Assembly: GCF_040712315.1 (NCBI RefSeq)
Contig: NC_134017.1
Location: 49,597,636 to 49,661,635 of the forward strand
Origin: Castanea sativa
Taxonomy: Eukaryota; Streptophyta; Magnoliopsida; Fagales; Fagaceae
Direction: 5' to 3'
Length of the DNA: 64,000 bases
This document shows positions 48,362 through 58,466 of the stretch, in pieces. The notes beneath the pieces were generated by a model that did not search any database, was not told where the DNA came from, and saw only the letters and a list, made by a program, of their open reading frames with translations. Within the stretch, counting starts at the first letter, position 1. Each line of letters starts with the position of its first letter. The position numbers and the translations under genes are program-made.

Positions 48362-48846
48362 GTCTTTTTGACATGGTCCTTGTGCTTCATTGCTCTACTC
48401 TTTGTGACCATTTTTTTTTTGCATTTCTTGTTTTTTTTGTTCTCCTTGTTTTTTTCTAGGATTTGCATTGCATAACATTCATGCATTTCATTCTAGGATG
48501 TTTTTTTTTTCATCAAAAATAAAATAAAATAAAATAAAAAAGGAAAAAGAAAAGGGAAGCAAAATGTGTTTTGCATTTATTTTCTTGGTTTTGAAAACAA
48601 GGTTGGTCAATTTATTTTAACATAACATGTCTATGTACTTTGTTTAACTTGGATGAGTTTATTTCTTGCACTTTACTAGTTAAAGCTTTGTAGTGCATGT
48701 TGTGTGGGAAGATGTTTGTAGTTTTTGATTACTTTGTTGTGATCTTGATTGAATTTGTTACAATGGGCATTTTTTTGTAAAGGGCTTTTCTTTGTAAACT
48801 TTGAGTTGTTAGTTGTGTTTTGTCACAGATTACCAAATGGGGAGTT
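48362..48846 (+). other. 3' untranslated region and polypurine tract of the Copia element
   Basis: T-rich non-coding DNA that matches 18363-17985 and 12865-12744 of the sister element, ending in the polypurine tract at 48832-48846. Confidence 0.75.
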
Positions 48847-50733
48847 TGTTAGGTTCTAAGTACTTAGGAACTAATGTATTAGAACTCTAATGTGTATTGT
48901 TGGCAAACCATGATCAAAACATGTGTTTAGTCTTGTTTTAGACTTGCTCAAAGTATATTATTTATGTAAAGTCGGAATCGAGTTAACTGCAGAAGTTACT
49001 GTGCAATTCTGCCTGACTCGATCGATCAAGAATTAGACTCGACCAATCGAAAGTTGTGCAAATTGTTTTTTCTGCAGAATTTCCAACTTAGCCCTAAGCC
49101 CATATGATGTGTAGGGCTTTATGTTTTGCCTTAGATATAAAAGGCAAACCCTAGTCACGTTTTTGAGGTTGCTCATATTGCTGTTTGTGTGAATCTCTTG
49201 TGAGATCTGAGAGGTGCTTGCCTTTACACAAGCTTAGGATTATCAAGAGGGAGATTTCTTCGAGAGCTTGATGATCATTTAGTTGCTGCCATAAGAGCTT
49301 AAAGATACACAAGCGGGAGTGATTGTACTTTCTGGAGAATCCAAGAAAGAAGGAGTCTATGGTCTCGGAGTTTGCACATGGTCGTGTCAATAAGTTTTCT
49401 ACTGGTGGGTAGCAATAAGATGTTAGTGGTCCAAGTCGCTATTGTACAAACTTCGATTCTTTCATAGTGGATTCGGTTTTACCTTGAAGATAGCTAGGTT
49501 AAATCCTCCCCAGGTTTTTTACCGGTTTGGTTTTCCTAGGTCATCATATCTTTGTGTTTTTATATTCCGCACTTTACATTGATATGATCATATGATTGTG
49601 TTAACCTAGATCTAAAATTTGGACTAAGTAATAACTTGGCTTGTTAACTAGGTTAATCCAATTGTGTTTTAAGGGGTCTAAATTGATAGACCGAAAACGT
49701 ATTGACCCCTTGTGATGAATTAAGTTGATTAATTGGTCAAGTTATTAATTAATCAAATTAACATGCAAAGCGCGTGGTAGCACAAACAAATCACCAATTA
49801 AACTAAAGTATGCAGCGGAAAATAAATGACACGGTGATTTGTTTACGAATGGGGAAAACCTATACGGCAAAAATCCTACCGGGTGAATTTAAGGTCACCA
49901 CTTCCGAAATTCCACTATTATCACAACAAACGATTACAAGTAAAGGAATCCCAAGTACCTTACCAACCTACAGTTGAACCCTTACCCCAATACCTAATTG
50001 GATTTGTTCTGTAGTGACAATTTCTCCTTTCGATGCACGGCTCCCAAGTACGTGACTAACCAATTGCGCGGATCCCAGTACGCAACTTCAATCACCAACT
50101 AGAGAAGATTGTTGGCTGTAAAGTTCTTCAATTCATTCACACGATGAAGATCAAGAAAATGCTTGGTTACAAAACCCTACGGTGCAAAGACACAGCAACT
50201 TCTTCACAAGAGAGATGAACTAGGGCAAGAACTTTGTCTCAAGTTACAATTTGCATGAATAAGGATTTCTCAATGCTTGTGCAACTTGCCACACTTTGAC
50301 AGCCCTTAAAATAATCTTTTTATATGTCTAGGATTAGGAGAAAAGAAGACCCAAAGACACATCCACGGATTAGAATCAAAACAGAACTCAAAATCTATTT
50401 TTCTTAAATCTTGACAGCTAAAGGTGTCGAGGTGCTGTCGAGCAGCTGTCGAGCCTTAAGGCCAAAACAGCTTCTTAAAGCTCGATAGATGCAGCTGTCG
50501 AGCCAGCTGTCAAGCTTTAATAAAGAGCACTTCTAAGCTTGTTTCTTGGACAGGCTTGATGACTTCAACACTTGATCTTGAAACACAGTTTCTTGAAGTA
50601 TAAAACTCATCCTAATTCTACCCAATTACAAGTAAAGTGCGTTTTGACAAAGGATTAGCCAATTACATAAATAATGAATGACATATGTTCTAAACAAGTG
50701 AAACACATATGTCCTAACATAAATAACTCTATA
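48847..50733 (+). repeat. 3' LTR of the plus-strand gag-only Copia element, split by a solo LTR
   Basis: It starts TGTTAGGTTCTAAG and ends CTCTATA (the terminal CA has become TA). Removing 49684-50724 leaves 846 bp, matching the 843-bp 5' LTR. Confidence 0.9.
49684..50719 (-). mobile_element. 1036-bp solo LTR with exact TSD, nested
   Basis: Minus-strand ends are TGTTAGGACATATGTG and GGTCTATCA. Perfect TAAAT duplication at 49679-49683 and 50720-50724. It is the longer form of the family also present at 28882-29617. Confidence 0.92.
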
Positions 50734-50806
50734 GTCACAAATTAATCTTAAAAATGAGGTAAAATATGCAATGCGGGTACTTATTATATAAATTTCATGC
50801 ACATCA

Positions 50807-52545
50807 AATACCCCCAAACCTACATTTTGCTAGTCCTCGAGCAAAACAAATAAAGAGTAAAACAAAACAAAGAAATAAAAAACAAAGAAAAAGGAAATCC
50901 TAACTAATCCACTTTCACTAAAAATTTTGATTGCATTTAGCATATACAAAAAGCCTTTAAATCCCTAGCTTACACTAGTGGACGAGTTATAGTCTCGTGA
51001 GGGTTTTGCAGGAAATATACCCACAAAATTTTGAGAATGAATACTAAAAAAAACAAAACAATTTTTTTTTCAATTGCCTTTTGCAAAGAGGATTAGTTCA
51101 AGTTCAAAAACACTACAAATGCTAAAGAAAGTTCACATGCCATCAAAACTCAATGTGAGTGAAAAGTGGTAGCCAACCCAAACATACTCTTAGTTTTAGC
51201 ATAAACTTGACTTAAATCTCTTTTTGAAAGTATGCTTCAACTCAAATCTTTTCGGTGTTATCACTAAACAAATGAAATCACTCTGAAATGGGGTGTAACA
51301 CTCTTAACAGTATATGTGAGCGGAGTAATGTAAGAAAAATCAAATACCTCACATATAAATCACATGAAAAACACTTAATCAAGAAAGAATAAGTAGTCTC
51401 ATGAAAGAATGCCAAAAATATTCATACCACACCCTTTTTCTTCTCAGTCATATCAATATTTGAACTATACAATCTTCAAGATCAAATAAGGACTTTATTA
51501 GAATGTAATGTAGGATAAAAACAAAGGGAATGAAATAAAAATGGGTGAAGGTAAATAATAAGAAGTGTTTTTAAGATAGTCGGAATGTCAACTCTTTTTG
51601 GAATTTCCATTCAACATTTTTTTTCAACTCTTCTTCTTCAAAGCAGTACTCCTTACTTACATTTCATGTCTCAAAATTTGATGAGAACCCTTTTTATTTT
51701 CTTCTTTTTGACACTTTCCCCTTTTTTTCTTTTTCTTGAATTCTTTTTTTTTTTCTTCTTTGAATTCTCACACAAACCACCACATTGAAACAAACCAATC
51801 GAATTCCATCTTGAAACACTATGGATAAGGGCTTTAAGAAAAAAAGGCTAATTAAAAGGCTTAACGGGGTGACTAGCGATAATGTATCCAGAAAGAAAAA
51901 GAAAAACACATATATGGCTCAAAGTAGACAATAATAGCCTAATCTCATCTCTCAAAGACTACTATAGTTCATTCAACATCAATGACTTCAAAAGATTCAA
52001 GTATGGCATAAAATTAAAATTTTTTTTTTTGGGCCAAAAGAAAGAACAATGGGACTACAACAAGGGAAATATGTTACACACTTCTAAATGAACTTTAAGA
52101 TTAGAAAAATAAATAAATAACCCTCCAAAAATAATAATTGGCTCAAAACTCACAAGGGTTACAGTCTCCACATTGTTATCTTCAAGATATTCTAATCACT
52201 TTTATCCTTCAACAAGAAGCTGTGTTTGAGTGGCTACGTGCATGTGCAATGAATTGAGGATGAAAGCAATGAAATTCTTTAAGCAAGAGTAGTATAATGA
52301 ACTTAAAACACAAACGTCAAGCTAGGCAAAAGTTTTTTTTTTTTCAACACAACAAAACAAAACAAAACAAAAAGATAGAAATCTATGTACATCCCCCCCA
52401 AAATTTAACCAAACATTGTCCTCAATGTTAAAAATGATACTCTTAAATATATGTTTTGAATGAAAAGAGCGAAAAATTGATATGCAACATGAGAACCAAG
52501 TAGAAACAAGTAAGGTAAGGAGAAGGAGGAGACGTACCTTGAAAC
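50807..52545 (-). other. Athila spacer between pol and 3' LTR
   Basis: About 1.74 kb with the polypurine tract at its low-coordinate end, plus a second G-rich stretch near 52393-52406 (reversed: AAATTTTGGGGGGGATG). I saw no env-like ORF. T-rich and A-rich tracts near 51690-51760 produce only low-complexity readings. Confidence 0.6.
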
Positions 52546-53009
52546 TGATGGGACTGACGAAGTTGAATACAGACGAGTCCGCCTTCATAGACGAACCTGA
52601 CCGACCGTCCGCGTTGTTGACGAGAACATTAAGGCCATTCAATGCTGCCAATAATATCCCGGACCGTTACAGGACCAGCTGGACGAACCAGCGGGACGCA
52701 TTAAAACCCATTACTCCGCCAAAGACGTTACCAGTGGAGACATTAATACCCCAACGGCTATAATCTACAAAGGTATATAAAGTCCTCACAACACCAATAC
52801 AAGGTAGACACAACATCACAACATATACTAAGTTATTTTTGATATTTTGACTGTTGCCTTCTTTCACACTGACTTTGGCATTGGAGGTGCTGTGGCAGGC
52901 ACCACACCGGTGACCACTCAATAAGTTCTTGAATCCATAGGTTCGTCAGAGTACAACCAGGAACCGTCTGGACGAATCCCAAAGAAACCGACAAGATTCT
53001 GCTTCATCA
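52546..53009 (+). repeat. 5' LTR of the Tat element
   Basis: 464 bp, TGATGGGACTGACGAAG to GCTTCATCA, with a TATA box at 52774-52780. By eye about 13 of 464 positions differ from the 3' LTR. Confidence 0.92.
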
Positions 53010-53010
53010 G

Positions 53011-53028
53011 TTTGGCGCCGTTTGTGGG
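53011..53028 (+). other. Primer-binding site of the Tat element
   Basis: TTTGGCGCCGTTTGTGGG starts two bases after the LTR end. The TGGCGCCG core is usual for Tat-type Gypsy elements. Confidence 0.8.
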
Positions 53029-53073
53029 AATGATTTTCTCATACAACGAGAACGTGGTTCCTACCAGCTCCAG

Positions 53074-54571
53074 ATGGAATCCAACTAAGACTCAGCGGCC
53101 TTGGCACAGCAAGTTCGAAATCTCGCGGCCACCGTCAAGGAACTCACCAGACAAAATCAGGAGATGAGACAGAGGTTACATCAGGAGGAGAACCGGTCAA
53201 AAGCTGTCCAAGAGGACGAGGGGGATAGCCACGGAAGAAGTGACCGACGGAGAACTGTTACCCCAGAGGAACAACATTCCGACATCCTCCAAGAGATGAG
53301 AAAGGAGATGGATGAATTAAGAAATGCCATCAAAGAGAAGACGGATCGAAGCCTAGATAAAATGGTCAGGGCGACGGACTCCCCTTTTACCATGGCGGTC
53401 TTAGAACGACCGGGCACTCGCAAGAAATTTCGCTGCTCCCCGCCGAGCCTTTGATTGTGCTCAAGGATCCCCAAGATCACCTTAATACCTTCAAGACGAC
53501 CCTAGGCCTTCAACAACCCCCTAATGAGATCATGTGTCGTTCCTTCCCTACTACGCTGAAGGGAGCTGGACGAGAGTGGTTCACGAGATTGCCCACTTCA
53601 TCCATCGACAACTTTGAGCAGTTAAGTAATGCTTTCCTGTGCCATTTTGTCGGGGGGCAATGCCCCAAGAGACCAGCGGATCACCTACTCACTATTAAGC
53701 AAGGAGAGAGGGAGCCCTTGCGGTCGTACGTAAAACGCTTCACTCAAGAGACCCTAGAGGTGGACGACGCGGACGACAAGGTCCAACTGACAACATTTAA
53801 AGTAGGGCTTAAGTCTAGAGAATTCATCGTCTCACTAGCAAAAAATCCGCCCCAGACAATGGCGGAGATGCTATTGAAAGCCCAAAAGTACATGAATGCT
53901 GAGGACGCGCTGGCGGCCATCATAGACGAGGAAAGGCCGAAGAAGGAAGGAAGGAAGGAAGAGGAACGCAGGGGACAAAAGAGGGAATGCCCTAGCCATC
54001 GAGGAGGTGACATTGACAAACGAAGGGACGAGAAAGCTCCACGACCGGTAAAATTCACACCTCTAATTATGCCTGTTGACAAAATTTTGACGTAGATCCA
54101 GGATCAACACCACCTAAAATGGCCGAGACCATTGTACTCGTCGCTAGACGTGCGCGACAAAAACAAATACTGCCAGTTCCACAAGGATCACGGCCATTAC
54201 ACGGAGGATTGCCGAGACCTGAAAGGACAAATAGAAGAGTTGATATGAAAAGGAAAGCTTCAGAAATACGTAAAAAAGGGGGACTCCGGCAGGTTTAGGG
54301 AGGGTGACAAGAGCCAATGCGAATCCTCGTCCAAAAATGAGATTTGCCCATCTCAACCACAACAGGATGTGATCGGGGAGATAAGCACAATCGCAGGGGG
54401 ACCCTTCATGGGGGGATCATACAAGTCACTCAAGAAAGCATGCCAGAGGCAAGTAAACAGTGTCTACATGGAACCCCTATTGAAGCAAAGGCGGACGAAC
54501 CAGGATATATTCTTCAGCGAAGAGGATGCAAGGGGAGTAAGGCAGCCCCACAACGACCCTCTGGTCATAGA
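53074..54571 (+). pseudogene. Tat gag polyprotein, with frameshift and stops
   Basis: The start ATG at 53074 has a TAA as its fifth codon. The N-terminal coiled coil (QQVRNLAATVKELTRQNQEM) is followed by a frameshift near 53435. The capsid-like retrotransposon gag domain then reads on in the next frame ([49 protein letters not shown]). Stops occur near 54093 and 54247. A variant zinc knuckle, [14 protein letters not shown], lies near 54155-54200. The end of gag reads IAGGPFMGG and then HNDPLVI, at which point the sequence jumps directly to the pre-RT linker without a protease. Confidence 0.8.
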
Positions 54572-57500
54572 CCTAGAAACAGTAGAACTCGTCAAGGAGG
54601 AAACTGTAAAGGTGACGAGGATAGGAATGACCATGAGCCTCGAGATGAGAAATAAACTCGTCCACTTCCTTAAGGGAAATCTGGACGTATTTGCATGGAG
54701 TCACGAGGATATGCCCGGTATACCCCGCCAAGTAATCCAGCACGAGTTGGAAACAGACCCCGAGAAAAAGCCCGTCCAACAGAGATGACGGGTCTTTGCC
54801 CCCGAACGGAATCGAGCAATCACAGAAGAAGTTAACAGGTTGTTGCAGGCAGACTTCATCCGAGAGGTTTACTATCCCGAGTGGTTGGCCAATGTCGTGC
54901 TGGTGAAAAAAGCAAATGGAAAGTGGAGAATGTGCGTGGACTTTACGGACCTCAACAAGGCCTGCCCGAAGGATAGTTTTCCCCTGCCGAGGATAGATCA
55001 ATTGGTAGATTCTACGGCTGGACATAAGTTACTAACATTCATGGATGCATTTTCAGGATACAACTAGATAAAAATGGCTGAGGAAGATCAGGAAAAAACT
55101 GCTTTTATCACAAGTCAAGGACTTTACTGCTATAAGGTAATGCCCTTCGGACTGAAGAACGCAGGAGCAACATACCAAAGACTGGTAAACAAGATGTTCA
55201 GCAAGCAAATTGGTAGAAACATGGAGGTGTATGTAGATGATATGCTCGTCAAGAGCAAAGAGGAATTGACGCACCTGGATGATCTAAGGGAGACGTTTGA
55301 TACACTCCGAAAATATCAGATGAAGCTGAACCCCAGTAAGTGCGTGTTCGGGGTAGCCTCAGGGAAGTTCCTGGGGTTCATGGTGTCCCAAAGGGGAATA
55401 AAAGCAAATCCGGAGAAGGTACAAGCAATACTCAATATGGCGTCACCAAAGACCGTCAAGAAAGTCCAAAAGCTCACAGGGAGGATCGCTGCACTCAATA
55501 GGTTCGTCTCTAAAGCAACAGACAAATGCCTACCCTTCTTCAAGGCGTTGAAACAAGCTTTTTCCTGGACTGATGAATGCGAGGTAGCCTTCCAAGAGCT
55601 CAAATGTTACCTAGGCAATCCACCCCTCTTAAGTCCCTCGAAGGCAAGGGAAAACCTTTATTTATACCTGGCTGCATCGTCCACGGCCGTCAGTGCGGCA
55701 TTGATCCGAGAGGAAGATAAGAAGCAGCTTCCAGTTTACTATGTCAGTCAAGCCTTCCAGGGAGCAGAAGCCAGGTATCCCAAGATTGAGAAGATCATTT
55801 TCGCCCTAATAGTAGCTTCGCAGAAGCTACGACCATACTTCGAAGCACATCCTATCCATGTAATGACGGACCAACCAATCAGAAAATCCATGAATAAACC
55901 TGAGGCGACGGGGAGAATGGTCCAGTGGGCAATCGAACTTAGTCAGTTTGACATCGAATACCACCCCAGAACAGCCATCAAGGCGCAAGCCCTAGCAGAC
56001 TTTATTGCCGAGTTCACGCTTCCCGAAGATGACGACGGCAGTGACGAGCTAGAACGATGGACGATTCAGACTGACGGTTCTTCAGCCCAAAAGAGAGGGG
56101 GGGTAGGGGTCATCATAAACACCCCCGATGGAGAAAAACTCCGATATGGAGTCCAACTTAAGTTCCCAGCGACCAACAACGAGGCCGAGTACAAAGGGAT
56201 ACTGATGGGACTAAGGAATGGAAAAGCCCTTGGGATTAAGAACCTACTTATTCAGAGCGACTACAAATTGGCAATAGGGCAGATCAGGGATGAGTACGAG
56301 GCAAAAGAAGAGAGAATGCAAAAGTACCTCAAGATGACAAAATATTTGGCCCGCGAGTTCGATAAGTTGGACTTCACCCGAATCCCAAGAGACCAGAATA
56401 TGGCGGCTGATGAGGTTGCGAAAATGGCCTCGTCCGAAGAAGAACCGACAAACGGGGAGTTACTCATGGAGATTCAGAAGCACCTCAGCATCGAAGAATT
56501 CCCAATATTTTCCATCCGGAGCACGAATAGTTGGATGGCACCGATCGTGTCATTTCTTCAAGATGGGCATCTCCCTCATGACGCCCTAAAAGCCAAGAAG
56601 ATCAAAACGAGAGCGGCCAGATTTACGATCCTGAATGATACCTTATACAAAAGGGGCTTCTCCCTGCCCTATTTGAAGTGTGTCAACGAGGAGGAAGCCA
56701 AGTACATTCTCCGAGAAGTCCACGAGGGGATTTGTGGAGACCACGCTGGGCTTAGATCTCTGGTAAGCAAAATTATTCGAACAGGATATTTCTGGCCGAC
56801 CATGCAGATGGACGCTACGGAGCTCGTCAGAAGGTGCAATAAGTGCCAGAGGTTCGGGAACGTCCAGAAGCTGCCAGCAGAAAAGATGACGATGATAACC
56901 TCCCCGTGGCCATTCGCACAGTGGGGGATTGATATCGTCGGCCCTCTACCTCAGGGAAAAGGACAGGTAAGGTTCTTGCTCGTTGCCATCGACTACTTCA
57001 CAAAATGGGTCGAAGCAGAAGCAATAGGGACTATTACAGAGGCGAGGATCCGTAATTTCGTGTGGAAGAACATAATTTGCAGGTTCGGGATTCCACGAAC
57101 GATTATCTCGGATAATGGTCGTCAGTTCAACAGCCAGGGATTTAGAGACTTTTGCTCGGGACTAGGTATCAGGAACCAGTTCTCGTCCCCTGGACATCCA
57201 CAAGTGAACGGACAAACGGAAGTAACTAATCGAACACTGCTCAGAATCATCAAAGCCCGGCTAGACGAGGCTAAGGGCGCGTGGCCAGAAGAATTGCCCA
57301 ATGTCTTGTGGGCCTACAGAACAACAGCAAGAACCCCAACGGGAGAAACGCCTTTCAGGCTCACTTATGGCACTGAGGCGGTAATCCCAGTCGAGGTGGG
57401 TATGGCCAGCACCAGGCGAGAAGCATTCTGCGAGGAGAACAATGACAACCAACTTCGGATCAATCTGGATTGCTTAGACGAGGCAAGAGACAAGGCCTCG

Positions 57501-57740
57501 AACATGGCGATGAAGTACCAACAGAAGATGACTGAATACTATAACAAAAGGGTCAAACTCAAGGTGACTACTGCAACTAAAAACCCCGCCCACGGGAAGC
57601 TCGATCCCACATAGGAGGGACCTTACAGAGTCGTGCACTACTCTCGGCAAGGTAGCTATCATTTGGAGACCCTAGACGGACAAAAGCTCCCGCGACCCTG
57701 GAACATAGAACACTTGAAGAAGTACCACCAACAGATGTAA
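54572..57740 (+). pseudogene. Tat pol: RT, two RNase H domains, integrase; no protease
   Basis: The linker LETVELVKEETVKV and ENLDVFAW-type segment (here NLDVFAWSHEDMPGIP) precede RT. RT shows KMRMCVDFTDLNKACPKD-like KWRMCVDFTDLNKACPKDSF and the catalytic YVDDM at 55230. The Gypsy RNase H follows, with LYLAASSTAVSAALI. A second, archaeal-type RNase H is near 56050-56430 (QTDGSSAQKRGG, TNNEAEYKG, QSDYKLAIG). Integrase has its HHCC zinc site (HEGICGDH ... CNKC) and the DDE residues in WGIDIVGPL, IISDNGRQF and NGQTEVTNR. 55074-57614 is open for 846 codons. Stops at 54786-54788, 55065-55067 and 57612-57614 break the rest. The protein would end at 57738. Confidence 0.88.
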
Positions 57741-57848
57741 CCCAAGAATGTACTGATTCCTCAAAATTAATGAAATAATGGTTCAAATAATGTGCTCATA
57801 CAGGTACCGTTAGTAGAAAATCCCGCAGACCCGCTACCGACAAAAAAA

Positions 57849-58238
57849 AATGCCTAAGTAATAAGATTCCGCATGGACGGATGTACATTACTAACAAAGG
57901 CAAAAACAAAAAAATGCCTAAGTAATAAGATTCCGCATGGACGGATGTACATTACTGATGAAGGCAAATGCCTAAGTAATAAGATTCTGCATGGACAGAT
58001 GTACATTATTGACGAAGGCAAAAACAAAAAAAAATGCCTAAGTAATAAGATTCCGCATGGACGGATGTACATTACTGACGAAGGCAAAACAAAAAAAAAA
58101 AAACGCATAAGTAATAAGATTCCGCATGGACGGATGTACATTACTGACAAAGGCAAAAACAAAAAGCGCCTAAGTAAAGGAAAATGCTTAAGTAATAACA
58201 TTCCGACCAGATGAACGTACATTACTGACGGACACGAA
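57849..58238. repeat. Tandem repeat in the Tat 3' spacer, about six units of 54-73 bp
   Basis: Each unit has CCTAAGTAATAAGATTCCGC, then ATGGACGGATGTACATTACT, then an A-rich linker of variable length (GGCAAAAACAAAAAA). Unit starts are near 57849, 57913, 57967, 58033, 58103 and 58166, the last diverged. Confidence 0.92.
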
Positions 58239-58466
58239 GAAATTGACATACAAAAGAACATGTGTAAGTAGATAAGATATTATAAAAGCCTAAAAACCAA
58301 AGGCCATTGTTTATACATCAAAAAACCCATAAACACTGGGCTAAAAATACACATAAAAGTTTTTTAGATGTTCTGGAAATTGAGCCTTAAACATATCAGG
58401 CACCTCAAACAAAAAAAAAAAAAAAAGAGGAAAAAAGATAGAGAATTTTGCTGATTGATAACAGGT

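Larger units (their letters stand above)
45546..50733 (+). mobile_element. Gag-only Copia-type element, plus-strand sister copy
   Basis: Perfect duplication GTCAC at 45541-45545 and 50734-50738. The 5' LTR is 45546-46388. The 3' LTR is 48847-49683 plus 50725-50733 and is interrupted by a solo LTR. The internal region of 2.46 kb holds only gag and about 490 bp of non-coding DNA before the polypurine tract (48832-48846, ACCAAATGGGGAGTT). It lacks the extra 3.2 kb and the captured ORF of the 11909-21111 copy. Confidence 0.9.
44155..50806 (-). repeat. 3' LTR of the Athila-type element, interrupted at 45541-50738
   Basis: The minus-strand start is TGATGTGCATGAAATTT at 50806. The end, GAAATTTTAAAG on the plus strand, lies inside TGTTGTGAAATT at 44155. 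The segment near 44165-44240 (reversed: CCCTGTGGGTTCGACCTCG) is a sequence commonly seen close to LTR ends of this group. LTR sequence outside the insert is 44155-45545 plus 50739-50806. Confidence 0.7.

Noticed and set aside
52482..52763. ORF of 93 codons with a near-identical twin at 61130-61492
   Set aside because: Both are the same LTR sequence at the two ends of the Tat element, not a duplicated gene.
57854..58261. Open reading frame of 135 codons on the minus strand
   Set aside because: It is the tandem repeat of the Tat spacer read antisense; the protein repeats with the DNA unit and has no other support.
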